Below are positions 7,610 through 17,427 of a stretch of DNA of 64,000 nucleotides, piece by piece. Source of the stretch: Ruegeria profundi. Its GTDB lineage: Bacteria; Pseudomonadota; Alphaproteobacteria; Rhodobacterales; Rhodobacteraceae. Each line of letters starts with the position of its first letter. The stretch's first letter is position 1. Where the stretch lies: contig NZ_LQBP01000001.1 of the NCBI RefSeq assembly GCF_001507545.1, positions 496,001-560,000 on the forward strand, given 5' to 3'. A program made the position numbers and the translations under genes. The notes under the pieces were generated by a model. It ran no database searches, was not told where the DNA came from, and saw only the letters and a program-made list of their open reading frames with translations.

Positions 7610-8701
7610 ATGCAAGACACAAACTCATTGTTACAGTTGGACGCGGGGGCAGCAACTCCGCTGGCTGATCAGGACGATAGCGCCCCCCGGCTTGTTCCCC
7701 GCACGCTTACCAGCAGACAAAAGGCCGCTGTGGTCGTGCGATTGCTGCTGAACGAAGGCGCAGACATCCCACTTGAGGACCTGCCGGATGAGTTGCAGGA
7801 AAAGCTGACCCACCAATTGGGCGAGATGGGTCTGGTGGATCGTGTTACGCTGGACGCAGTCGCGCAGGAATTTGCCGAGGCGTTGGACGGTATCGGCCTC
7901 GCGTTCCCGCATGGCCTGGCAGGCGCGCTGGATGCGGTGGACGGCAAGATTGGTCCCGCAACGGCGGCGCGGCTGCGTAAAGTCGCCGGGGTTCGCCAGA
8001 TCGGTGATCCGTGGCAGCGCCTGCGTGAAGTCCCTGCCGAAGAATTGGCCAAGATGGCACAGGCAGAAAGCACAGAGATCGCCGCGGTCATGCTGTCAAA
8101 GTTGGAAACCGCGAAGGCGGCTCAGCTTCTGGGGCACCTGCCCGGCCCAACGGCGCGACGGATCACTTATGCTGTTTCCAAGACCTCTAACATTACACCC
8201 GAAGCGGTCGAGCGGATCGGATGGTCGCTGGCGACCCAACTGGATCAACGACCATTGCAGGCGTTTACCGATGGTCCCGGCGCGCGCGTCGGCGCAATTC
8301 TGAACCACTCAGCGGCGTCCATGCGCGATGATTTGCTGGACGCACTGGACGAGGAGGACGCGGATTTCGCCGGCGTCGTCCGCCGTTCAATCTTTACCTT
8401 TGCGCATATTTCAACGCGGGTTCGCGCCCGGGATGCCCTGACAATTCTTCGCGAACTGGATCAGACCGATCTGTTTACAGCCTTTGCCGGGGCTACATCG
8501 GATGAGGATAAGAAGACTGTTGAATTTCTGCTGTCTAGCATCCCTTCACGAATGGCCGACAGTTTTCGCGATGAAGTCGCGGATCTTGGCAAGGTGAAGC
8601 AATCCGAGGCTGAGGACGCGATGGCAAAGATTGTAAGCACGATCCGTAACCTTCTGGATGGAGGAGTCATCAAACTGATCGAAGAAGACAACGAAGAGTA
8701 G
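7610..8701 (+). CDS. fliG: Flagellar motor switch protein FliG
   Basis: A 363-residue FliG homologue; FliG sits in the C-ring and couples the stator to rotor torque. The N-terminal segment RQKAAVVVRLLLNEGADIPL, a middle domain about 140-230, and a C-terminal domain (ILRELDQTDLFTAFAGA, then SFRDEVADLGKV) are in family order. The Arg in LRELD and the Asp-Glu in FRDEV correspond to the torque residues of E. coli FliG. The usual EHPQ motif of the middle domain is not present. No other flagellar gene lies in the window. The ribosome binding site is weak. Confidence 0.85.
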   Translation: MQDTNSLLQLDAGAATPLADQDDSAPRLVPRTLTSRQKAAVVVRLLLNEGADIPLEDLPDELQEKLTHQLGEMGLVDRVTLDAVAQEFAEALDGIGLAFPHGLAGALDAVDGKIGPATAARLRKVAGVRQIGDPWQRLREVPAEELAKMAQAESTEIAAVMLSKLETAKAAQLLGHLPGPTARRITYAVSKTSNITPEAVERIGWSLATQLDQRPLQAFTDGPGARVGAILNHSAASMRDDLLDALDEEDADFAGVVRRSIFTFAHISTRVRARDALTILRELDQTDLFTAFAGATSDEDKKTVEFLLSSIPSRMADSFRDEVADLGKVKQSEAEDAMAKIVSTIRNLLDGGVIKLIEEDNEE

Positions 8702-8798
8702 GCAAACACCAAGACTTGAACCATAGGAAAGCTTGTGGTCAGTCAGCGTGCCTTGTATGTCTGGCCCAGCAAATCACAACAGCCGGTGAGACCAGAAT

Positions 8799-9722
8799 AT
8801 GCCCGTCGAAAAGTCGGAACTCAGCCGAGGGGCGCTCTGGAAGTACTACGTGACCGGTCTGTTCATGAAAGGTGTTATCGGGACGATGCGCCTGCTGCCG
8901 TATGAGCGGCGCATCGCAGCGATGGGGGCGATTGTGCGCGGGCTTGCCCCGTTGGTTGGATTCACCGAACGCGTCCGCAGAAATCTAAAACTAACCCATC
9001 CCGAACTGACGGAAGCCGAAGTCAAACGCATCTGCCGAGATGTCCCCGACAATGCGGGCCGTGCAATAATGGAGCATTTTTCGCCCGAAGGTTTTACCGA
9101 ACGCCAGGCCAATGCCAAGATCTCGGGGCCGGGCATTGCCGCGTTTGACGACGCCGTGGCCCAAGGGCGCCCAGTCATGATGATCACGGCGCATTTTGGT
9201 CACTACCTTGCGGCCCGAATCGCACTACAGGCACGTAGCGGCCAACCGATCGGGTGCCTCTACCGGCGCATGGCGAACCCGTATTTCAACGACATGTATG
9301 TCGAGGCGTTCTATAAAACGGGTGCGCCCATGTTCGAACAGGGTCGCCGTGGAATGGTCGAGATGGTGCGCTCACTCAAAAAAGGTGGCATTATCGCCAT
9401 TGTGTCCGACCTGCATGCCCATGGCGGGGAAGAGCTGACATTCTTCGGCAAACCCGCCGTTACATCCGTTCTGAATGCCGAATTGGCGATGAAATACAAG
9501 GCGGTGCTGATCCCGTGCTATGCAATTCGCCAACCCAACGGTCTTGATTTTGAGATCGTTTTACATGACCCCGTCCCACACACCGACCCTAAAACCATGA
9601 CTCAGTTCACCAATGATGATCTTGAGGCCGTCGTACGGCAGCATATGGGCCAGTGGTTTTGGATTCATCGCCGCTGGAAAGCGTGGAATGGCTTGGGCGT
9701 CCAACCCGAAGATATGCCGTGA
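8799..9722 (+). CDS. LpxL/HtrB-like lysophospholipid acyltransferase
   Basis: A 307-residue protein of the lipid A acyltransferase superfamily. The order of blocks is right: PDNAGRAIMEHFSPEGF, a His block MMITAHFGHYLAAR (His 132), LYRRMANPYFNDMY, an SDLHAHGGEELTFFGKPA substrate block, and a C-terminal WFWIHRRWK. In the family the His is followed four residues later by Glu or Asp (HX4E); here that position is Leu 137. It may have altered chemistry or use another acid. It converges with the DUF1223 gene with no intergenic bases. Confidence 0.85.
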   Translation: MPVEKSELSRGALWKYYVTGLFMKGVIGTMRLLPYERRIAAMGAIVRGLAPLVGFTERVRRNLKLTHPELTEAEVKRICRDVPDNAGRAIMEHFSPEGFTERQANAKISGPGIAAFDDAVAQGRPVMMITAHFGHYLAARIALQARSGQPIGCLYRRMANPYFNDMYVEAFYKTGAPMFEQGRRGMVEMVRSLKKGGIIAIVSDLHAHGGEELTFFGKPAVTSVLNAELAMKYKAVLIPCYAIRQPNGLDFEIVLHDPVPHTDPKTMTQFTNDDLEAVVRQHMGQWFWIHRRWKAWNGLGVQPEDMP

Positions 9723-10424
9723 TCACTTGACGCGGGCAGCCGCTACGATAGGTCCATGCCCAACCCGCTGAATCAGCGCCACCGCTGGAAGGTCTGCGGT
9801 CAATTTCACCGAAAACTGCTGCGACGCCGCCCCATCCCACTGTCCGGCTATATGCCAGGATTCCACGACATTTGCATACTCCATCTCGTACCCGGCAAGT
9901 TCACCGCGGCGGATTGAGGCATGGCGCATCGGTGTATATTGCACCACGCGTACATCATATGCTTCGCCCTCAGGCAGCTCGACCGGTGTCACATCCACCA
10001 AGACTTCACTGCCCGTACGGGTTGCCACCACCTCGGCCTCAGCGGCGGCGGTCAGATGCGCATCTATCAACTGATTCAATTCGTATACATGCGCACCCAC
10101 GACGTCTTGTTGACCATTCACCACCATCTGCGGCGTGAAGATCATTGAGCGCCCAGCCTGCCGCGCATAGTCGCGCTGCCGCTCGGTATGACTGGGATCG
10201 GCAAACTCATCCTTCCAACCGATGTAGTCCCAGTAATCCACATGCAGGGCTAAACCGATCACATCCTCGCGCTGCGCCAGATCATGCATCAACCGATCCG
10301 CCGGCGGGCATGCCGAACATCCCTGCGACGTAAACAGTTCGACCACCACAGGATCACTTTCTGCAGCGACCGTAGTGGCACATAATAGCGAAGCAAACAC
10401 GGCGGCTGGAGCAATTCTGACCAT
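9723..10424 (-). CDS. DUF1223 secreted thioredoxin-fold protein
   Basis: A 233-residue protein with a Sec signal peptide (MVRIAPAAVFASLLCATTVAAES). It then has VVELFTSQGCSACPPAD, a CxxC motif in a thioredoxin-like fold, and HVDYWDYIGWKDEFADP, both typical of the DUF1223 family. The role is unknown; the CSAC pair suggests redox or thiol chemistry in the periplasm. The ATG at 10424 is the one in front of the signal peptide; the frame continues 40 codons upstream without looking coding. Confidence 0.85.
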   Translation of the reverse strand: MVRIAPAAVFASLLCATTVAAESDPVVVELFTSQGCSACPPADRLMHDLAQREDVIGLALHVDYWDYIGWKDEFADPSHTERQRDYARQAGRSMIFTPQMVVNGQQDVVGAHVYELNQLIDAHLTAAAEAEVVATRTGSEVLVDVTPVELPEGEAYDVRVVQYTPMRHASIRRGELAGYEMEYANVVESWHIAGQWDGAASQQFSVKLTADLPAVALIQRVGHGPIVAAARVK

Positions 10425-10523
10425 AAAAAATCTCAGGTTTTTGAGGATACCCACAAGATGTAGACGGATCAGCACCAAATCTCCAATCAAGGTTTCTTGA
10501 GAATTCTGACGCCGCGCCCTTGC

Positions 10524-10545
10524 TTTGTATTCACTGGTATACAAA
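10524..10545. promoter_or_regulatory. Inverted repeat between DUF1223 gene and acnA
   Basis: TTTGTAT and ATACAAA arms are separated by 8 bases, about 100 bp upstream of acnA and of the DUF1223 start. This is a candidate regulator site for one or both genes. It does not match the Irr or RirA boxes I know. Confidence 0.4.
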
Positions 10546-10644
10546 TACTATTCAAAAGCATCTAGCCTTGAACGCGCAGCGATCATGCTACAAAAAAATG
10601 CAGCGAATCCCATTATCCAATTCATTTGAGAGGGAGACCACTAA

Positions 10645-13335
10645 ATGCCCATTACTGTCGGACAGGATACAGCCAAGACACGTCGCAGCCTGAGCGTGAA
10701 TGGCAAGTCCATTTCCTATTACTCGATCCCCGCAGCGCAAGAGGCTGGCTTGGGCGATTTTTCACGTCTACCCGCCGCTTTGAAAGTGGTGCTGGAAAAC
10801 ATGCTGAGATTTGAGGATGACGGTTTTTCTGTCTCGGTCGATGACATCAAAGCTTTCGGAGAGTGGGCGGCCAATGGTGGCAAAAACCCACGGGAAATAG
10901 CCTATCGACCTGCCCGCGTTCTGATGCAGGACTTCACCGGCGTTCCGGCTGTTGTTGATCTTGCTGCGATGCGCGACGGTATCAAGGGTTTGGGCGGCGA
11001 TGCGCAAAAGATCAATCCGCTGAACCCTGTGGATCTGGTTATCGACCACTCGGTCATGATCGACGAATTCGGCAATCCCCGCGCGTTCCAGATGAACGTC
11101 GACCGCGAGTATGAGCGCAACATGGAACGCTACCAGTTCCTGAAATGGGGTCAGTCGGCCTTTAACAACTTTCGCGTGGTGCCGCCGGGAACTGGCATCT
11201 GCCATCAGGTAAACCTGGAATACCTGGCCCAAACCGTCTGGACTGACACCGACCAGAACGGGGAAGACGTCGCCTACCCTGACACATTGGTCGGCACTGA
11301 CAGTCACACCACCATGGTCAACGGAATGGCCGTTCTGGGCTGGGGCGTTGGCGGGATTGAGGCCGAGGCCGCGATGCTGGGTCAGCCGATCTCAATGCTG
11401 ATCCCCGAGGTTGTGGGCTTTGAACTCACTGGCTCGATGGTCGAAGGCACAACAGGCACGGACCTTGTGCTGAAGGTCGTCGAGATGCTGCGCGAGAAAG
11501 GTGTGGTCGGCAAATTTGTCGAGTTCTACGGTGAAGGTCTGGACCGCCTGCCACTGGCTGATCGTGCGACGATCGCGAATATGGCGCCGGAATACGGTGC
11601 GACATGCGGGTTCTTCCCCATCGACGGTGAGACCCTGCGCTATATGCGCAATACAGGGCGCGATGAGGAGCGTCTGGCGCTGGTCGAAGCCTATGCCAAG
11701 GAAAACGGGTTCTGGCGGGATGAAAACTATGCACCGATCTACACCGACACGCTCTCGTTGGACATGGCCACTATCGTTCCGGCCATCTCGGGGCCCAAGC
11801 GCCCGCAGGACTATGTCCCACTGACGAATGCCAAGGCCGCTTTCCGTCAGGAAATGGAAAGCACTTTCAAACGTCCGATGGGCAAGGAAGTGCCGGTCAA
11901 GGGCGAAGACTACAAGATGGAATCGGGCAAGGTTGTGATCGCTTCGATCACCTCATGCACCAACACCTCAAACCCGTATGTGATGATCGGCGCCGGACTG
12001 GTGGCGAAAAAGGCGCATGAGCTTGGCCTTAACCGCAAGCCTTGGGTCAAGACATCTTTGGCACCCGGATCGCAGGTGGTATCGGAATATCTTGAGGCCG
12101 CCGGTCTGCAGGAACATCTGGACGCCATCGGGTTTAACCTTGTGGGCTACGGCTGCACCACTTGTATCGGCAACTCTGGCCCGCTCCAGACAGAGATCAG
12201 CGAAGCAATTGCCGAAGGCGATCTGGTTGCGACCTCGGTCCTGTCGGGTAACCGGAATTTTGAAGGTCGCATTTCGCCAGACGTGCGCGCTAATTATCTG
12301 GCTTCACCGCCGCTGGTTGTCGTCTACGCGCTGGCTGGCACCATGGATATCGACGTGACTTCCGAGCCGATCGGTCAAGACAAAGATGGCAACGACGTCT
12401 TCATGAAAGATATCTGGCCAACACAAAGCGAAATCGCCGAACTTGTCGAACAGACCGTAACGCGCGAAGCATTCCAGTCGAAATATGCGGACGTGTTCAA
12501 AGGTGATGAGAAGTGGCGCGAGGTCGAGGTTCCCCAACAGGAAACCTATGACTGGCCGCCGACGTCGACCTACATCCAGAACCCGCCCTATTTTCAAGGC
12601 ATGGGGCCCGAGCCGGGAACGATTTCGAACATCGAAGGGGCAAAGGTTCTGCTAATCCTGGGTGACATGATCACCACCGACCACATCTCGCCCGCAGGAT
12701 CGTTTGCGACACAGACACCGGCGGGTAAGTATCTGACAGAGCGCCAGGTTCAGCCGCGTGAATTCAACTCTTACGGCTCGCGTCGAGGCAATCACGAGGT
12801 CATGATGCGCGGTACGTTTGCGAACATCCGTGTGAAGAATGAGATGCTGGATGGTGTCGAAGGCGGTTATACGAAAGGTCCCGATGGCCAGCAGACCTCG
12901 GTTTACGAGGCGTCGATGGCCTACCAGAAACAGGGCGTACCACTGGTTGTGTTCGGCGGTGAACAATACGGTGCAGGTTCGTCACGCGACTGGGCCGCGA
13001 AGGGCACCGCGTTGCTGGGCGTCAAGGCCGTAATCGCCGAAAGCTTTGAGCGTATCCACCGTTCGAACCTTGTTGGCATGGGTGTTATCCCATTCGAATT
13101 CACCGGCGGCGACACACGCAAATCGCTGGGCTTGAAGGGGGATGAGACCGTTTCAATCCATGGCTTGGACTCGGTCAAACCGCTGCAAGAAGTGCCCTGC
13201 ACCATCACCTATGGCGACGGCACCGAAAAGACGATCACCCTCAAGTGCCGCATCGATACCGCGCCCGAGATCGAATACATCGAAAACGGTGGCGTGCTTC
13301 ACTACGTGCTGCGCAACCTTGCCAAAGCAAGTTAA
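10645..13335 (+). CDS. acnA: Aconitate hydratase A
   Basis: TCA-cycle enzyme that isomerises citrate to isocitrate through cis-aconitate. The length of 896 residues is normal for AcnA/IRP1-type aconitases. The [4Fe-4S] ligands are visible at Cys 438 (SCTNTSNP) and Cys 504 / Cys 507 (GCTTCIGN). The catalytic swivel domain carries [13 protein letters not shown] and [20 protein letters not shown] site precedes the ATG. It is a single-gene unit with its own terminator. Confidence 0.98.
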   Translation: MPITVGQDTAKTRRSLSVNGKSISYYSIPAAQEAGLGDFSRLPAALKVVLENMLRFEDDGFSVSVDDIKAFGEWAANGGKNPREIAYRPARVLMQDFTGVPAVVDLAAMRDGIKGLGGDAQKINPLNPVDLVIDHSVMIDEFGNPRAFQMNVDREYERNMERYQFLKWGQSAFNNFRVVPPGTGICHQVNLEYLAQTVWTDTDQNGEDVAYPDTLVGTDSHTTMVNGMAVLGWGVGGIEAEAAMLGQPISMLIPEVVGFELTGSMVEGTTGTDLVLKVVEMLREKGVVGKFVEFYGEGLDRLPLADRATIANMAPEYGATCGFFPIDGETLRYMRNTGRDEERLALVEAYAKENGFWRDENYAPIYTDTLSLDMATIVPAISGPKRPQDYVPLTNAKAAFRQEMESTFKRPMGKEVPVKGEDYKMESGKVVIASITSCTNTSNPYVMIGAGLVAKKAHELGLNRKPWVKTSLAPGSQVVSEYLEAAGLQEHLDAIGFNLVGYGCTTCIGNSGPLQTEISEAIAEGDLVATSVLSGNRNFEGRISPDVRANYLASPPLVVVYALAGTMDIDVTSEPIGQDKDGNDVFMKDIWPTQSEIAELVEQTVTREAFQSKYADVFKGDEKWREVEVPQQETYDWPPTSTYIQNPPYFQGMGPEPGTISNIEGAKVLLILGDMITTDHISPAGSFATQTPAGKYLTERQVQPREFNSYGSRRGNHEVMMRGTFANIRVKNEMLDGVEGGYTKGPDGQQTSVYEASMAYQKQGVPLVVFGGEQYGAGSSRDWAAKGTALLGVKAVIAESFERIHRSNLVGMGVIPFEFTGGDTRKSLGLKGDETVSIHGLDSVKPLQEVPCTITYGDGTEKTITLKCRIDTAPEIEYIENGGVLHYVLRNLAKAS

Positions 13336-13357
13336 ACCCGCGTGCTAAACAACAAAA

Positions 13358-13385
13358 AAGGGCGTCCTATGGGGCGCCCTTTCGT
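13358..13385 (+). terminator. Terminator after acnA
   Basis: A GGGCGTCC-TAT-GGGGCGCCC hairpin flanked by an A run on the left and TTTCG on the right lies about 25 bp past the acnA stop. The A/T flanks could let it work in both directions between the converging acnA and ccmG. Confidence 0.75.
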
Positions 13386-13449
13386 ATTTCCGTAGCAGCT
13401 TGTCGCAGTGGTCGACAGGCGGATTGCCGCGTTCGCAACGTGCGAAGCA

Positions 13450-13989
13450 CTAACTTCCCGCCGCCTTTTCCAACGCAGGTCGGATCGTGCTTTCGATGAC
13501 ACGTTGGGTGATGGGTCCGGCAAAACGCAGGATGATCGTACCGTCTCCGTCGATGACGTAGGTCTCGGGCACGCCGTAAAGACCCCAGTCCAGCGCCATT
13601 CGGCCGTTTTCATCCTGTCCGATCGCCCGGTAAGGATCACCCAGCTCAGTCAGGAATGCCTTAGCGTTGTTCAGCTTATCCTTGTAGTTGATGCCGTAGA
13701 CGGGGATGCCTTCGTTGGACAGCGCCTCAAGGTTGGGGTGTTCAGCCCGGCAGGGCGCGCACCAGCTCGCCCAATAATTGACCAGCTTGACCTCACCGTC
13801 GCGCAGGGTGGCATCATCAAATATAGTTTTCCCCGGAAACTCGGTCAGCACAACAGGCGGTGCCGGCTGCCCTTCCCGCGCCGAAGGCAACGCATCCGGG
13901 TCGTCGCGAAACATACCAAAGCCAGCCATTACCGCGAATACGCCGAAGATCAGAGGCGGCGCAATCATCAGCGGAGAAATTTTAGCCAT
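13450..13989 (-). CDS. ccmG: Thiol:disulfide interchange protein CcmG/DsbE
   Basis: A membrane-anchored periplasmic thioredoxin that reduces apocytochrome c haem-binding cysteines. It has 179 residues, with an N-terminal anchor about 9-26 and an active site WCAPC (Cys 77 and Cys 80), followed by the Pro loop GVPETYVID. The start overlaps the end of ccmD by eight bases. It is the last gene of the ccmABCDG group and converges on acnA. Confidence 0.96.
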   Translation of the reverse strand: MAKISPLMIAPPLIFGVFAVMAGFGMFRDDPDALPSAREGQPAPPVVLTEFPGKTIFDDATLRDGEVKLVNYWASWCAPCRAEHPNLEALSNEGIPVYGINYKDKLNNAKAFLTELGDPYRAIGQDENGRMALDWGLYGVPETYVIDGDGTIILRFAGPITQRVIESTIRPALEKAAGS

Positions 13990-14140
13990 CGCGCGTCATC
14001 CTTCGTTCGATCTTCTCCATCTCGGCACGCACTCTTCGCCCGCGCACCACGCTGATCACCAGCAGCAATACAAGCAGAACAATCGACGCCGCATAAGACC
14101 ACAAAACCGTGTCAGCATATTTCCCAAGGTCGGGCATCAT
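13982..14140 (-). CDS. ccmD: Haem exporter protein CcmD
   Basis: A 52-residue single-span protein (MMPDLGKYADTVLWSYAASI, then a Leu/Val-rich helix and a basic tail RGRRVRAEMEKIERRM). CcmD stabilises the CcmABC-CcmE complex that loads haem onto CcmE. It lies exactly where ccmD is expected, with an ATGA overlap to ccmC and an eight-base overlap to ccmG. Confidence 0.93.
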   Translation of the reverse strand: MMPDLGKYADTVLWSYAASIVLLVLLLVISVVRGRRVRAEMEKIERRMTRDG

Positions 14141-14910
14141 CCGCTTACCCTTTCCCGCGCTTGCAGCGCTTTGATACGCCGCGCCCGAATTTCAGTGCCG
14201 GTGCGATACAAGACCAATGCAATGAACAACAGCACGAACCCGATAATGCAAAGCAACAGCGGGTAGAAATAAACGTTGCTTACCTTCTCTTCAGAGTCCG
14301 CACCGGTCACCGCAGCGACACGCATTACCGACGCGCCCTGATGCAAACCCTGGTTCCAGAAGTTCACCGCGTATCTGCTGAGCAACGCGAAAACGGACCC
14401 AACCAGACACAGGACTGAGGTCAGATCAGCGGCGGTATCGGGGTCTTCGATCGCCTCCCACAAAGCGACATAGCCAAGATAGAACAGAAACAGGATCAGG
14501 AACGAGGTCAGGCGGGGATCCCACGCCCACCAGGTACCCCACATCGGCTGGCCCCAAATGGCGCCGGTCACCAGCGCAATAAGGGTCATGACAATGCCCA
14601 CCGGGGCCGCTGCACGTGAGGCCAGCGCGCTGACATGGTGCCGCCGCACCAGCCAAATCAAAGACGTGGCCAGCATCATCAGCCAGCAATTGATCGCCAT
14701 CAACGCCGCCGGGACATGCAAGTAGATGATTTTTACGGTCGAGCCCTGCTTGTAGTCATCCGGTGTAAAAAAGAACCCCCACACCAGCCCAACCACGACA
14801 CAGACTGCCGAAGTGATCCAGAAAAACGGCAAGACCCGCTCACTAGTCGCGAGGAATTTCCGCGGGTTGGCATATTCCCAGAGGGAGTTGGCTTTGGCTG
14901 CGATCGACAT
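14137..14910 (-). CDS. ccmC: Haem exporter protein CcmC
   Basis: A six-helix membrane protein that presents haem to CcmE in system I cytochrome c maturation. The tryptophan-rich haem-handling motif WGTWWAWDPRLTS occurs near residues 124-136, with conserved His residues nearby (IIYLHVPAA). At 257 residues it is of normal length. It is followed by ccmD with a four-base overlap and separated from ccmB by about 60 bp. Confidence 0.97.
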   Translation of the reverse strand: MSIAAKANSLWEYANPRKFLATSERVLPFFWITSAVCVVVGLVWGFFFTPDDYKQGSTVKIIYLHVPAALMAINCWLMMLATSLIWLVRRHHVSALASRAAAPVGIVMTLIALVTGAIWGQPMWGTWWAWDPRLTSFLILFLFYLGYVALWEAIEDPDTAADLTSVLCLVGSVFALLSRYAVNFWNQGLHQGASVMRVAAVTGADSEEKVSNVYFYPLLLCIIGFVLLFIALVLYRTGTEIRARRIKALQARERVSG

Positions 14911-14971
14911 GGGTGTTATTTAGTCCGACTCTTGTTCGTTCTCAATTGACATCCGTCAAAGTTTGACCGCG

Positions 14972-15628
14972 TCATCGAAGGTTAATACGCAAAACGGCAG
15001 CGCTTGCGAAGGGCAATAGCGCGATAGTAGCCGCTGTAATTCCGGCCAGCATCAATAGGGGGGTCTGGGTCTCCATCCCAGTGGCTCCGCGGCGCGCGAC
15101 TTCGGCCCCGAAAATCAGCGTTGGCACGTAAAGCGGCAGCACAAGCAGTGACAGCAAGAGGCCTCCTCGTTTCAGGCCAACGGTCAGGGCCGCACCAAAC
15201 GTGCCGATCACACTCATGGCCGGAGTGCCGACCAGCAGCGAGATGACCAACCAGAAGAACCCCGGCACCGGGAGGTTCAACAATATCCCCAGAAATGGCG
15301 CGGCCAGAACCAGCGGCAGGCCGGTGGTCAGCCAATGGGCCAGCGCCTTGATCGTGACCACGGATTCCAGCGGCAGAGGCGCGGTTGCCAGAAGATCCAG
15401 CGAGCCGTCCTCCCAATCCAGCGCCAAAAGCCGGTCCAGTGATAACAGACACGCCAACAGCGCGCCCAGCCACAAGACACCTGGCGCGATGGTCGACAGC
15501 AATGAGGATTGCGGCCCAACTGAAAACGGCACCAAGACCGTCACGATCAGGAAAAACGCCAGACCAAGGCCAAAGCCTCCACCCGCGCGGAAGGCCAGCT
15601 TGAGGTCGCGCAGCAGTAGGGCGATCAC
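14972..15628 (-). CDS. ccmB: Haem exporter protein CcmB
   Basis: Membrane permease subunit (218 residues, about six hydrophobic helices) of the CcmAB ABC transporter used in haem release and chaperone recycling during cytochrome c maturation. [19 protein letters not shown] is a conserved family block. It overlaps ccmA by four bases. Confidence 0.96.
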   Translation of the reverse strand: MIALLLRDLKLAFRAGGGFGLGLAFFLIVTVLVPFSVGPQSSLLSTIAPGVLWLGALLACLLSLDRLLALDWEDGSLDLLATAPLPLESVVTIKALAHWLTTGLPLVLAAPFLGILLNLPVPGFFWLVISLLVGTPAMSVIGTFGAALTVGLKRGGLLLSLLVLPLYVPTLIFGAEVARRGATGMETQTPLLMLAGITAATIALLPFASAAVLRINLR

Positions 15629-16239
15629 AGGAAACCTCCGTCGAGATCATCGATGGGTTGCGGCTTGGCTTTGTTCGGGGTGACGTCCAATACGTCACCG
15701 TCCAGGCCCAGGTCTATATGGGTTGCAATCAGGGCCGATCCGCCCTGCCCCAGATGATTACGCACGGCCTCAGCGAACATCTGTACGGCATCGCGGTCAA
15801 GCGAAACGGTCGGCTCGTCCAGCACCCAGATCGGCCGCCCTGTCACCAGCATCCGCGAAAGACCCAGACGTCGTTTCTGCCCCGCTGAAAGATTGCCCGC
15901 GTAGCGATCAGAAAACGCGTTAAGCGCAAAGGCGTCGAGCGCGTGCTGAATGCCCTTTGTCCCAAAGACCGACGCCCAAAACGTCAGGTTCTCCATCACC
16001 GTTAACGTCGGCTTCAACCCGTCGGAATGCGAGGCATAGGCGATCTGATCTTCAGCACCATCAATCTGGCCGGCCAGTGGTGGTTGCAACCCGGCCAGCG
16101 TCCGCAGCAAGGTGGTTTTGCCGATCCCGTTCGGCCCGCGCAATATCAGCGCCTTACCCGGATGCAGCGCAAAGCTCAGGCCTTCAAGCACGGGAACGCC
16201 ACCACGGGCGATGGCCAGATCGGTCACAGTTAATGTCAT
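15625..16239 (-). CDS. ccmA: Haem exporter ATPase CcmA
   Basis: ATPase subunit of CcmAB, 204 residues. The Walker A motif is [11 protein letters not shown] (about 35-45), the signature [14 protein letters not shown], and Walker [14 protein letters not shown]. The short length, about 200, is characteristic of CcmA. It is the first ccm gene of the block, downstream of the Mth938-type gene. Confidence 0.96.
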   Translation of the reverse strand: MTLTVTDLAIARGGVPVLEGLSFALHPGKALILRGPNGIGKTTLLRTLAGLQPPLAGQIDGAEDQIAYASHSDGLKPTLTVMENLTFWASVFGTKGIQHALDAFALNAFSDRYAGNLSAGQKRRLGLSRMLVTGRPIWVLDEPTVSLDRDAVQMFAEAVRNHLGQGGSALIATHIDLGLDGDVLDVTPNKAKPQPIDDLDGGFL

Positions 16240-16305
16240 AAGTCCCGCTTATCTCATTGCCGTCAGGGGCAAAAGACAAGATTTGACGCAGGGGATTTAG
16301 TCGAC

Positions 16306-16659
16306 TCAGACAGGCAACACGGCCAACGCGATACGCCGCCCTTCCGACAACAGCACGTTATACGTGCGGCACGCAGCCGGAGAGTTCATGATCTCAACCC
16401 CCAGCCCAGCGTTTTCAAGCGCCGCGCACAGGTCAGCCGGAATATGCGACAGGTCCGCACCCGTACCGATGAACAGAACATCCACCGCGTCAGCCAGCGC
16501 CAGCAACGGGGTGTCGTCAGTGTATCCACCCCAAGAGGCCGTTCCGTCAGGACCAGTCACAACACCGCCCTGGTAAACCTGCCCGCCAATCCGGAAAAAC
16601 CCGGGGCCATACCCGTCAATCGGGGCCGCGTTGGTATAAGAAATCTCGTTTAAGCGCAT
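16306..16659 (-). CDS. Mth938-like domain protein
   Basis: A 117-residue protein of the Mth938/NDUFAF3-like family: GYGPGFFRIGGQVYQGGVV, DVLFIGTGADLSHIP and a C-terminal EIMNSPAACRTYNVLLSEGR block with a conserved Cys. In eukaryotes the relative NDUFAF3 helps complex I assembly; the bacterial role is not settled. It sits between the Sec and ccm genes and is probably in the same transcript. Confidence 0.88.
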   Translation of the reverse strand: MRLNEISYTNAAPIDGYGPGFFRIGGQVYQGGVVTGPDGTASWGGYTDDTPLLALADAVDVLFIGTGADLSHIPADLCAALENAGLGVEIMNSPAACRTYNVLLSEGRRIALAVLPV

Positions 16660-16668
16660 GAGCGTGTT

Positions 16669-17427
16669 CTATCCCCAAAGCGGTAGGCCAGACAAGGCCG
16701 CTCCGGCAATCGTTAGATAAGCAGCACCCCGGTAAAGCTTTTCGTGCTGTGGCCTGAACAACCAACCGCCCAGCCAATTGCCCAGCAGATTAGGTACGGC
16801 CAGCACGAAACCAAGAGCCGATGCAGCCAGCGTCACCCGCTCCATCCCCGTCAAAAACCCAAGAAGAAGGAAATCGAATCCAAACAGGAACAAGAGAATT
16901 GTTGCGCGGATAACGTCGACCGGCAGAGGGCGCGACATATAGAAAAGGATCACCGCCGGACCGGGCAATCCCGCCGCGCCGCCCAGAAACCCAGCGGCCC
17001 CGCCGATGCCAGCAACCATGACGCGGCCAACATGGCCGTGATAGCGAACCCCAAGGATCAGGACGACCAACATCGAAAGCCCCAAAAGGCTGACTGCATA
17101 TTGGAAAACCTCGGGCGCAACTTGCGTCAGCACCCACAGCCCAAGCGGCATAAAAAACACGCAGCCCAAGAGCAAGCGAAGCAGATCGCCCCGATCCACG
17201 ACAAGCCAGGCGCGGCGCAGGTTCGGCAATGGGCCGAAGATGTCCATGATGGTCAAGCCAATCAAGGCACCAAATGGGCCAAGATAAGGGGCAGCGATCG
17301 GAAGAAATACCAACGCAGTTCCAAAGCCCGAAAAGCCGCGGACCACACCGCCGACAAATGCCGCAAAAAGAACAACGGCCAGCCCCGTTGGGGACTGGCC
17401 GAAAAACTCAGGCGTCGATATTGGCAA
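16669..17427 (-). CDS. TauE/SafE-family membrane transporter
   Basis: A 252-residue membrane protein with about eight hydrophobic segments and the glycine-rich FVGGVVRGFSGFG motif near the N terminus, repeated in the second half as GGAAGFLGGAAGLPGP. TauE/SafE proteins export sulfite or sulfoacetate and related anions. The start lies 20 bases inside the 3' end of secF. Substrate cannot be told from sequence. Confidence 0.9.
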   Translation of the reverse strand: MPISTPEFFGQSPTGLAVVLFAAFVGGVVRGFSGFGTALVFLPIAAPYLGPFGALIGLTIMDIFGPLPNLRRAWLVVDRGDLLRLLLGCVFFMPLGLWVLTQVAPEVFQYAVSLLGLSMLVVLILGVRYHGHVGRVMVAGIGGAAGFLGGAAGLPGPAVILFYMSRPLPVDVIRATILLFLFGFDFLLLGFLTGMERVTLAASALGFVLAVPNLLGNWLGGWLFRPQHEKLYRGAAYLTIAGAALSGLPLWG

